Assembly (NCBI GenBank): GCA_051646185.1
Contig: JBOFCS010000190.1
Coordinates: 1-29,105, forward strand
Length of the DNA stretch: 29,105 nt
Source: JBOFCS01 sp051646185
GTDB taxonomy: Bacteria; Actinomycetota; Actinomycetes; Mycobacteriales; Mycobacteriaceae
Reading direction: 5' to 3'
The notes below the pieces were generated by a model. It saw nothing but the letters and a program-made list of their open reading frames with translations. It was not told the DNA's origin and did no database searches. Of the stretch, positions 1 through 6,699 are shown in pieces. The translations under genes and the position numbers were made by a program. Each line of letters starts with the position of its first letter. The stretch's first letter is position 1.

Positions 1-1319
1 CAGAGCTTGGTCACGATGTTCTTGGTGTTGATATTGATCCTGGAAAAGTGGCCAAACTTAATTCGGGTGAAGTCCCCTTTTTTGAGCCGGGACTTCGAGA
101 GATGCTGCAGAAAAATCTGAGTCAAGATTTCTTAGTGAAATCTCCGGTTGGTGGGCAGGTGAGATTCACCACCTCGTATGAGGAAGCTGCGACCTTCGCC
201 GATATTCATTTTCTTGGTGTTGGAACCCCACAAAAGAAGGGAGAATACGGGGCTGACCTCCGTCATGTTCATTCGGTCATCGACACTTTAGTGCCGTTAC
301 TACGCAGATCTTCAGTGATAGTTGGTAAGTCAACTGTTCCCGTGGGAACTGCATCCGAGATTGCTTCGCGTGCTAAACAATTAGCGAAAAATGATATTGA
401 CATTGAAGTATCTTGGAACCCAGAATTTTTAAGAGAAGGCTTCGCGATTGAGGATACCCTGCACCCTGATCGTATTGTGTTAGGCGTAGATCAAGATGGA
501 ACGCGGTCGGAGTTAGTAATTCGAGAGTTATATGCACCTATTCTAAGTCAAGGCGCTCCCTTTCTTGTTACGGATTTGGCTACTGCAGAATTGGTAAAAG
601 TTTCCGCTAATGCCTTTCTAGCAACAAAGATTTCATTTATTAATGCGATATCAGAAGTATGCGAAGCAGCCGGAGCTGATGTCACCATGTTGGCCGATGC
701 AATTGGTGCCGATCCCCGAATAGGCAGAAAATTTCTTAATGCAGGCTTAGGTTTTGGTGGTGGTTGTTTACCGAAAGATATCCGTGCTTTTATGGCCAGA
801 GCTGGTGAGTTGGGAGCTAACCATGCCCTCACCTTCCTCCGTGAGGTCGATAGCATCAATATGCGACGTCGGACAAAAATGGTAGAACTTGCTACTAAAG
901 CCTGCGGTGGCTCTTTGTTAGGGGCAAATATAGCGGTGCTTGGTGCCGCTTTTAAACCTGAATCAGATGATGTTCGCGATTCCCCGGCGTTAAATGTTGC
1001 TGGGATGCTGCAGCTGCATGGCGCAGTGGTCAGTGTTTACGATCCTCAGGCTCTCGATAATTCTCGAAAACTTTTTCCGACCTTAAGTTATGCAACGGCT
1101 ACTGCGGAGGCATGCAAAAATGCTGATGCGGTTCTTGTGCTTACAGAATGGGAGGAATTCATTGCACTGGATCCTCAGGAACTAAAAAGTACAGTGCGGC
1201 GCAAGGTGATTGTGGATGGCCGTAATTGTCTAGCGCCTACCCGATGGTTGAAGGCGGGCTGGGAGTATTTAGCTTTAGGGAAAACGGGAACAGTGACTCA
1301 CCAATTAACCCAACCTTAA
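1..1319 (+). CDS. ugd: UDP-glucose 6-dehydrogenase, 5' end cut off by window
   Basis: Oxidises UDP-glucose to UDP-glucuronate with two NAD+ in the cytoplasm, feeding envelope polysaccharide synthesis. The reading frame is open from base 3, where ELGHDVLGVDIDP continues a Rossmann fold whose GxGxxG loop lies upstream of the window. About 438 residues are visible, so only about 20 are missing. GTG at base 48 is an internal codon, not the start. The family signature GFGGGCLPKD is present, with the catalytic Cys at codon 765-767. The segments VGKSTVPVGT and EFLREG are also typical, and the C-terminal third contains the FKPESDDVRDSPA segment of the UDP-binding domain. It is followed after 64 bp by rmlA on the same strand and is probably co-transcribed with it. 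The pair resembles udgA and rmlA of M. tuberculosis (from memory). Confidence 0.93.
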   Translation, partial: ELGHDVLGVDIDPGKVAKLNSGEVPFFEPGLREMLQKNLSQDFLVKSPVGGQVRFTTSYEEAATFADIHFLGVGTPQKKGEYGADLRHVHSVIDTLVPLLRRSSVIVGKSTVPVGTASEIASRAKQLAKNDIDIEVSWNPEFLREGFAIEDTLHPDRIVLGVDQDGTRSELVIRELYAPILSQGAPFLVTDLATAELVKVSANAFLATKISFINAISEVCEAAGADVTMLADAIGADPRIGRKFLNAGLGFGGGCLPKDIRAFMARAGELGANHALTFLREVDSINMRRRTKMVELATKACGGSLLGANIAVLGAAFKPESDDVRDSPALNVAGMLQLHGAVVSVYDPQALDNSRKLFPTLSYATATAEACKNADAVLVLTEWEEFIALDPQELKSTVRRKVIVDGRNCLAPTRWLKAGWEYLALGKTGTVTHQLTQP

Positions 1320-1383
1320 GTGCCAGTCCGGGATATTGAGTGGTTATTTGCGTTTGTGGGTAGGCAAACAGGACACTGAGAAG

Positions 1384-2253
1384 ATGCGTGGAATTATTTT
1401 GGCTGGCGGGTCGGGTACTCGCCTGTATCCGATCACCCTGGGAGTTAGTAAACAATTAGTGCCAGTTTATGACAAGCCTATGATTTACTACCCGCTGTCG
1501 ACACTTATGATGGCGGGCATTTCTGATATTCAAATCATTACGAACCCGCATGAGTTAGCACAGTTTCAGCAGCTTTTAGGGGATGGATCTAGGCTCGGGA
1601 TCAATATCACCTACGCCACCCAAGCTAATCCAGAAGGCTTGGCTCAGGCTCTTATTATTGGTGCAGAACATATTGGTACTGATTCGGTTGCGTTGATTCT
1701 CGGAGACAATCTTTTTTATGGTCCTGGTTTAGGAACACGGTTACAAAAGTTTAAAAATGTTGATGGTGGAGCGATTTTTGCCTACCGGGTGGCAGATCCA
1801 AGTGCGTATGGGGTGGTGGATTTTGATGAGACAGGCAAGGCTATTTCGTTAGAGGAAAAGCCCACTTCGCCAAAGTCTAACTATTCCGTTCCGGGTTTGT
1901 ACTTTTATGATAACGACGTAGTCAGTATTGCCAGAGATTTAATTCCATCGTCGCGGGGGGAGTATGAGATAACTGATATCAACCTTGCGTATCTCAGAGC
2001 TGGAAAGCTTAAGGTTGAAGTTCTTCAGCGTGGTACTGCCTGGCTCGATACCGGGACGGTTGATTCACTATTGGAGGCTTCGGATTTTGTTCGCACTATC
2101 GAGCAGCGTCAGGGCTTAAAGATAGGGTCGCCAGAGGAAGTTGCTTGGCGGATGGGTTTTATCAATGACGAGGCACTGTATGATCTCGCCCAGTCATTGC
2201 TTAAATCGGGTTATGGGCAGTACCTTCTTGGATTGCTGAGTAATAAAAAGTAG
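1384..2253 (+). CDS. rmlA: Glucose-1-phosphate thymidylyltransferase RmlA
   Basis: Makes dTDP-glucose from dTTP and glucose 1-phosphate, the first step to dTDP-L-rhamnose, which in this order is needed for the linker between peptidoglycan and arabinogalactan. The ATG at 1384 gives 289 residues, the usual length, and starts exactly at MRGIILAGGSGTRLYP, the nucleotide-binding loop. The frame stays open upstream to a TTG at 1336, but the 16 extra residues have no family counterpart. Other family segments are KQLVPVYDKPMIYYPLS, LGDNLFYG, SLEEKP and RGTAWLDTGT, which line the sugar-nucleotide site. The nearest upstream purine tract (GAGAAG) is weak and very close to the ATG, so translation may depend on the preceding gene. 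Confidence 0.95.
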   Translation: MRGIILAGGSGTRLYPITLGVSKQLVPVYDKPMIYYPLSTLMMAGISDIQIITNPHELAQFQQLLGDGSRLGINITYATQANPEGLAQALIIGAEHIGTDSVALILGDNLFYGPGLGTRLQKFKNVDGGAIFAYRVADPSAYGVVDFDETGKAISLEEKPTSPKSNYSVPGLYFYDNDVVSIARDLIPSSRGEYEITDINLAYLRAGKLKVEVLQRGTAWLDTGTVDSLLEASDFVRTIEQRQGLKIGSPEEVAWRMGFINDEALYDLAQSLLKSGYGQYLLGLLSNKK

Positions 2254-2272
2254 AGATAGAACTAAATTTTCT

Positions 2273-2298
2273 CTTTGCCAGGAAGGCAAGGTTGTTGT
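2273..2298 (+). terminator. Possible rho-independent terminator after rmlA
   Basis: A short hairpin lies 20 bp after the rmlA stop. CTTTGCC (2273-2279) pairs with GGCAAGG (2285-2291), including one G-T pair, around the loop AGGAA. It is followed by the T-rich stretch TTGTTGT. The stem is short, so this is only a candidate. Confidence 0.35.
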
Positions 2299-2355
2299 CG
2301 GATAATCTGTTTTACTGCAACTATTCGACCTGAGGGCGTAGGAAGTGAGATACTA

Positions 2356-2394
2356 AGGTGGCTGTGCGCCGTTGCGCAGCTCGTTAGGTGGCTG
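2356..2394 (+). repeat. Direct repeat AGGTGGCTG, two copies 30 bp apart
   Basis: AGGTGGCTG occurs at 2356-2364 and again at 2386-2394, three helical turns apart, just upstream of the Hsp70-like gene. Between them TGCGC-CGTT-GCGCA can form a small hairpin. The arrangement could be a regulator site or part of the 5' leader. Nothing in the sequence tells which. Confidence 0.4.
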
Positions 2395-2426
2395 CCTAGC
2401 GGGAGTCATTAAGTCTGGGGATATTG

Positions 2427-3791
2427 GTGAATGCGGTTATTGGAGCGTCATTAGGTGCCTCACATGGGGTTCACAGGGTGAAGTTGGCTCTTGGTTCCAC
2501 TCGGGAATTTAGTAAGCCAACTTTTTCTACTCGTACATTCACCGTCCCTGATGGATCTGTACAGTCTGTAGCCAAGGTTCTTGGTGATCTTGTTGACTCT
2601 GACGGTAAGTTACTCCATCACAGTGATGCATTAGCTATCGCCTATAAAGACCGAAGCTACGCTGAACAATTGCAAACGGCAGTTCAGCTATATGGTATTG
2701 CCGAGGTTCGGTTGGTATCGGAGACCAATGCTGCGTTGGAATACCTCAGGTCTACCGGGCAAGTTTCCGGGTACTCTACTTTGATCTTTTTTGACCTCGG
2801 AAGTTCTGGGGTGACGGTCTCAGCTGTTGACCAGGTCACTGGCGCAGTTTTGGCGGTGGAACGTGCCGCGGTTACCAGCGGGGATAATTTTGATGATATT
2901 TTGCGAGAAAAATTAAGTGAAGGGAGGGGAATCAGTTATCGAACCGGAGTAGCGGATCAGTTTTTTGTAGAAATCAAAGAAGCATTGTCCGAAGAAACTG
3001 AAGTGACTAAGGAAGGGCCTGAAGGTCTTGGCACGGTCACTATCTCACGCGATAATTTTGATTTATCGATTATCTCTTCAGTGCTACAAGCAATGGATCT
3101 TGTTCGGTCTGTGATTGATCAATGCGGACGACAGCCAGATGCCGTAGTTCCTTTTGGGGGAGGTGCACGTATCCCTCTGGTGTTACGTGCGCTTGAACAT
3201 GAGATTAAACTTCCTGTGGTTGTAGTTGCAGATCCAGAAGTTGTGATAGCTAAAGGTGCTGCACTGCAAAATGTTTCACGGGTTAAATCTTCTTATACAG
3301 ATCCGTGGCTTGGTGCTCCGGCCTGGAATATCAAAACTCCAGAGAAGGTAGAAGTGCTACCGACAAGTATCCCGCAGGTGTCGCTTGTCGGTAGCGTCTT
3401 GTCGAGCCCTAAGGCTCGATTAATTATTGCTGGGGCTGCAGTAGCAATGCTTGGACTGGGGGTAATCGCAGCCTTCTCCGTTGGTGGGGGAGACCGAGGA
3501 GGGGCCGACCCGATCGATCCTGGGTTTTCATCTGAAATCGCATCTGTATCAAGTAGTTCTGCTAAACCATCCAGAGAAACTTCCTCGGCTAGTATCCCGG
3601 TGATAGCCCCACCTTCGGCAAAGACGGCTGAGGCGCCTCCTGCTGCGCCGAACCCTGGGCCAAACCAGGGTCCGTGGCGTCCGCCTGCCCCGCCGCCACC
3701 GCCTGAAGAAGAGGTGCTACCACCACCGAATATTCTGGAAATTCCTGGCTTGCCCCCTATTGAACTTCCGCCAGGAATCCAACTTCCGTGA
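2427..3791 (+). CDS. Membrane-anchored Hsp70-like protein with Pro-rich tail
   Basis: The N-terminal 300 or so residues are an Hsp70/actin-type ATPase domain. Visible parts are VIGASLGASHG (phosphate-1 loop), LIFFDLGSSG (phosphate-2 loop), VPFGGGARIPLVLRAL (adenosine loop, compare DnaK GGSTRMP) and EVVIAKGAALQ. A single hydrophobic helix follows at about residues 331-353 (LIIAGAAVAMLGLGVIAAF). Then comes a tail of about 100 residues rich in Ser, Pro and Glu, presumably outside the membrane. There is no DnaK substrate-binding domain. The phosphate-1 loop has Ser where DnaK has Asp (DLG). I chose GTG 2427 because GGGG at 2417-2420 is 6 nt upstream; TTG 2424 is the alternative. Membrane Hsp70-like proteins are known in this order, but their role is unclear. 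Its place beside envelope-sugar genes suggests a surface or envelope role, which is inference. Confidence 0.8.
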   Translation: MNAVIGASLGASHGVHRVKLALGSTREFSKPTFSTRTFTVPDGSVQSVAKVLGDLVDSDGKLLHHSDALAIAYKDRSYAEQLQTAVQLYGIAEVRLVSETNAALEYLRSTGQVSGYSTLIFFDLGSSGVTVSAVDQVTGAVLAVERAAVTSGDNFDDILREKLSEGRGISYRTGVADQFFVEIKEALSEETEVTKEGPEGLGTVTISRDNFDLSIISSVLQAMDLVRSVIDQCGRQPDAVVPFGGGARIPLVLRALEHEIKLPVVVVADPEVVIAKGAALQNVSRVKSSYTDPWLGAPAWNIKTPEKVEVLPTSIPQVSLVGSVLSSPKARLIIAGAAVAMLGLGVIAAFSVGGGDRGGADPIDPGFSSEIASVSSSSAKPSRETSSASIPVIAPPSAKTAEAPPAAPNPGPNQGPWRPPAPPPPPEEEVLPPPNILEIPGLPPIELPPGIQLP

Positions 3792-3807
3792 TCGTCAAGT
3801 GCTAGGT

Positions 3808-3852
3808 CAGTGTGATGGTAACTGCGGGTTAATGACAGTTACCATCACACTG
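3808..3852. terminator. Perfect 17-bp hairpin between convergent genes
   Basis: The arms 3808-3824 and 3836-3852 are perfectly complementary over 17 bp, with an 11-nt loop (CGGGTTAATGA). The hairpin lies between the ends of the Hsp70-like gene (plus) and the GH16 gene (minus) and covers the GH16 stop codon at 3845-3847. There is no T-run on either side, as is common for strong actinobacterial terminator hairpins. It can act in both directions. Confidence 0.75.
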
Positions 3853-4681
3853 AGTACCGTACCCAATCGACTATCATCTGAGCTGATACTGGGGCATTTT
3901 CTGGGGTAGGGCCGGGCCATTCACCGCCGGTGGCGATGTTGAGTATGAGGTACATTGGTCCGTCGAATACCCATTTAGCGCCAAGTGGAATGTTGGCTGC
4001 ACTGTAGTAGCCGACTTCATTGCCATCAATGGCGATCTGAATACTTCCGGGTTGTCGATAAATTGAGTAGGTATGGAATCCTGAAGACAGGTTTGAATCA
4101 TCTTGGACGCCAGATGATAACTTCCATGGCGAACGGGTGGGCCAGAACCAAGGTCCGTGTATTCCGTTGTGCGCGTAGGAGCCAGTATTAACAATTTCTG
4201 AGCAGTCTATCTCGCCTGCTTCTGGCCACCCAACCCTGTCCATATTGGTACCAACGAGCCACATTGCCGGGTGTATGCCTTGCCCTTCCGGCATCTTAAT
4301 CCTGGCTTCAAGAAGGCCAAAAGTAAAGTCCGCCTTATCTTTAGTGGTGATTCGGGCTGAGGTAACAGAATCGCCAAATCCTTGGGCGCTGATTACCAGA
4401 TTACCCTTACCATCGAGGTATGAATTTGCTCGAGAATCGGTGTATATTTGCTTTTCATCATTCCCCCATCCGCCTCCGCCAAGATCGTAAGACCAAAAGT
4501 CTTGACTGGGTGAGAATCCTGCTGGCCCATCAAATTCATCGCCGCCCACATATTCTAATCCAGGTACGATTTCGCTGGGGTCTGGAGCGCTGGAGGCAAG
4601 CAGTGGATTTACCAATTGCGCAGTGAGAATTGTGGTGATAACTGTTGTGGTTGCTATGAAATGTCTCAGCATGGGTGTCAT
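3845..4681 (-). CDS. Secreted glycoside hydrolase family 16 (beta-1,3-glucanase-like)
   Basis: A secreted beta-glucan hydrolase or transglycosylase of the laminarinase type. Residues 1-30 form a signal peptide with a hydrophobic core and end near LLASSA. The rest is a single GH16 jelly-roll: GGGGWGNDEKQIYTD and LLEARIKMPEGQGIHPAMW precede the active site EIDCSE. In that motif E157 is the expected nucleophile, D159 the helper and E162 the acid/base. The form with one extra residue between D and E is the laminarinase type. The C-terminus keeps MYLILNIATGGEWPG and the last beta strand VDWVRYSV. At 278 residues it has the length of a bare catalytic domain. ATG 4681 is used, though a second ATG three codons on is possible and neither has a clear ribosome site. 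M. tuberculosis has a similar secreted GH16 protein (Rv0315, from memory) near its udgA gene. Confidence 0.88.
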   Translation of the reverse strand: MTPMLRHFIATTTVITTILTAQLVNPLLASSAPDPSEIVPGLEYVGGDEFDGPAGFSPSQDFWSYDLGGGGWGNDEKQIYTDSRANSYLDGKGNLVISAQGFGDSVTSARITTKDKADFTFGLLEARIKMPEGQGIHPAMWLVGTNMDRVGWPEAGEIDCSEIVNTGSYAHNGIHGPWFWPTRSPWKLSSGVQDDSNLSSGFHTYSIYRQPGSIQIAIDGNEVGYYSAANIPLGAKWVFDGPMYLILNIATGGEWPGPTPENAPVSAQMIVDWVRYSV

Positions 4682-4749
4682 GAGGTATCCAAGTCGTTTT
4701 GTCGATAACGGTTCGGTTGTCTGGGTGCAGGCAAACTTCCTGACTAACT

Positions 4750-4785
4750 AGTTCGCGAAGCTATCCTACGATAGCTTCGCGAACT
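4750..4785. promoter_or_regulatory. Perfect 16-bp inverted repeat in a divergent intergenic region
   Basis: The arms 4750-4765 and 4770-4785 pair perfectly over 16 bp with the 4-nt loop CTAC. Each arm contains the self-complementary core TTCGCGAA. It lies upstream of both neighbours (GH16 on minus, NTF2-like on plus), so it is not placed as a terminator of either. It could be an operator for a dimeric regulator, a cruciform site, or the terminator of an unseen transcript. Confidence 0.6.
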
Positions 4786-4910
4786 TTGCAGCGTGAGGAC
4801 CTAAGAAGCTATCTTTGACATCTCAAGTGCGAAACCAAACCGGGTATCGTTCATGGCAGTTGGTTCTAGATTGCTAGAAGAAGATGCTGCAGTGAGTAGA
4901 GGAAAGGCTT

Positions 4911-5423
4911 ATGGTTGTGGGTAAATCAGAGATTGTGCAGCCATTGGCAGCGGGAGAAATAAACAGTCTCCTCGATAAATTCTTGCAGTCTTTTGATAAG
5001 AATGATCTGGATGCAGTAATGGAATTTTTTACCGATAATTCGGTTTACCAAGTACTGCAAGGTGGTGCCTACGTTGGCAAGTCGGCAATTCGTAAGGCGT
5101 TTGAGAGGCAGTTTGTTGGAGCCTACGGCCTGTTGTATTTCCGAGAGACACAAAGAATTATTGATGAAAAGCAGGGAACAGCAGCACTACTGTGGGATTG
5201 TGAACATCTGCTGGACCAAGGGCCGTCGGCACGGGGGATCAACTTGCTTACTCGCTATTTACTAAAACTGCGGTATAGGAAGAGATGTCATTGGCAAGGG
5301 CTTGACGTATTTACAATAAATCCGGAGGGCAAAATAAGTAGTAAAAGAACTTATGGTCACGCTTTGGTGCCGCGGTTGCATCCGGGGGTGCAAAAGGATA
5401 GCCCTTATTGGGAGGCAAGGTAG
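4911..5423 (+). CDS. NTF2-like / SnoaL-type protein
   Basis: A 170-residue single-domain protein of the NTF2-like (SnoaL, ketosteroid isomerase) fold. The N-terminal helix LLDKFLQSFDKNDLDAVMEFFTDNSVYQ is the family hallmark, followed by GGAYVGKSAIRKAFERQF. This fold serves isomerases, cyclases and non-catalytic ligand-binding proteins, so no exact reaction can be assigned. The C-terminus is longer and more basic (LLKLRYRKRCHWQG) than in small family members. ATG 4911 is preceded by AGAGGA at a normal distance. A TTGACA at 4815-4820 has no good -10 at the right spacing. Its neighbours suggest a steroid- or lipid-like ligand, which is inference. Confidence 0.72.
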   Translation: MVVGKSEIVQPLAAGEINSLLDKFLQSFDKNDLDAVMEFFTDNSVYQVLQGGAYVGKSAIRKAFERQFVGAYGLLYFRETQRIIDEKQGTAALLWDCEHLLDQGPSARGINLLTRYLLKLRYRKRCHWQGLDVFTINPEGKISSKRTYGHALVPRLHPGVQKDSPYWEAR

Positions 5424-5530
5424 CTTTCCAGTATCGAGATATTTCAGTCTAACCGGCTCTAGCAGGATAGTGAGAGTTCGGGGTGGATTGATCTACTGTG
5501 ATTCAGCGACCCACCGCTGGTAATTGATAG

Positions 5531-5578
5531 AGGATAAACCCCTGTCATGACTTTCTGATGATTACAGGGGTCTATCCT
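5531..5578. terminator. Terminator-like hairpin between convergent genes
   Basis: The arms 5531-5545 and 5564-5578 match in 14 of 15 positions around an 18-nt loop. The core is ACCCCTGT/ACAGGGGT. It sits between the end of the NTF2-like gene and the end of the lipase remnant, as expected of a bidirectional terminator. The rest of the 5424-5659 gap shows nothing else I can name. Confidence 0.6.
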
Positions 5579-5659
5579 TGGCCGTTTGATGTTTCAATGT
5601 CTTATAAATAGACGCAGGTGGAGTTACGCACCATTGGTATGGTAGTTACACACTGCCAC

Positions 5660-6475
5660 CTATTGCAAACAAGGTAATTCAATTGAATTTTCGGGATCAA
5701 GTGCATTCAATATCATGGTTCCAGTTCTAGCCGTCCAAGCTAGGTCACTATGTGAGCTGTGGTCTTCTTCGCAACCTTCTTGGACAACAAGATTGGTGAC
5801 ATCGTAGCCGGGTAATCCTGGCACTTGTCCAGTAGTAAAGGGCTGTACCGCCGTATCCCAGTGGGAGCTGATATTTGTATAGGAGATACCTCGAAGATAA
5901 GGTGTGCCATCGGCATTCATAAGGTTTATGGTATTGGATCCAGCAAAAACATCGGAGACAGGAAAACGGTCGAGTGGAATGCCTAATTGACTAAGTATAG
6001 CGGGTATAGGTGTGGTTTCACGGTCACCTATACCTAGCCATTGAGCTCCAAGGCTGATATATTTATTAATTTTTTCTTGTCCCCCAAGAACTTTAATATA
6101 ATATCCTGGGATTAAAGTGCCCTCTGAGTGAGCTAAGATATCCACCTCAGACGCATTGGTTGCATCTAATACTTTGTTGGAGAACTCCCCAAATTGATTT
6201 GCACTTTGGGGAATTGGCATCACGCCACCATACATAAGAATAATAGGTCGGGGGTGTTTAGTGGAAGGTCTGCAGGTTCAGTCATTTGAACCAGGAGGGG
6301 ACGCGTTAGGATTCCCGATACTATCGGTAAAACCTTCGAAAGGAGTATATTATCAGGGATAATAGGTCTGTTTGATTTTCAGTTAATGGATCTGCTTGAG
6401 CTACGCCAGGCCAAATGTACCTGTAATCAAAAGTAAAGTTATTAGTATTTTGTTAGCATTAAATGACTCTGACAT
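5660..6475 (-). pseudogene. Decayed secreted lipase (alpha/beta hydrolase, EstA/LipA-like)
   Basis: The open part (6235 to 5660, 191 residues) matches the C-terminal two thirds of actinobacterial secreted lipases. It has the nucleophile elbow DILAHSEGTL (A-H-S-E-G), the YYIKVLGG segment, a likely catalytic Asp in HWDTAVQPFT, and a likely catalytic His in EEDHSSHSDLAW before ILNALDP. The 5' part is broken. ATG 6475 opens a signal peptide (MSESFNANKILITLLLITG...) that ends at TAG. A second frame continues with AQADPLTENQTDLLSLI. A third frame reads GNPNASPPGSND, then TGA (6278-6280), then TCRPSTKHPRPIIL. As I recall the family, the segment is PPGANDW(S)C, so TGA replaces the Trp. The next segment jumps straight to YGGVMPIPQSAN, skipping about 35-40 residues that include the HG oxyanion loop. 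AGGAG lies 10 nt before ATG 6475. Two frame shifts, a stop and a deletion point to a pseudogene; a short active fragment from 6235 is unlikely. Confidence 0.85.
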
Positions 6476-6699
6476 TTGACGAATGCTCCTAACAATTTCT
6501 GCTACTCATCTTGCGTATATATGACTCGTGTCATAGAAGGCTGAAACTTATTACAAAGTAAAGACTTTGATTAATCCAAGGGAGCCGTCGTGCTGTTTCG
6601 CCAGCGACCTTACTTTATTGGACTAGTCTGATATCTTCCCTAAATTAAGATAGCCGAATTTTTACTAGAAAGAGATACCTCTAGCCGATAAATGGTTGC

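Noticed and set aside
548..859. Minus-strand frame opposite the UDP-glucose dehydrogenase gene
   Set aside because: Lies fully inside a strongly conserved gene; the protein has no recognisable features.
4853..4924. Small ORF of 23 codons upstream of and overlapping the NTF2-like gene, a possible leader peptide
   Set aside because: No ribosome site, no recognisable attenuator, and the composition looks like chance.
5660..6235. Treating the 191-residue lipase frame as a normal short gene
   Set aside because: It lacks a signal peptide, ribosome site and the oxyanion segment, and the missing N-terminal pieces are readable in other frames just upstream.
6278..6280. TGA read as Trp (recoding) in the lipase
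   Set aside because: TGA ends intact genes here (for example the GH16 gene, YrbE B, MceD and MceE), and the lipase also has frame shifts and a deletion, so simple decay explains it.
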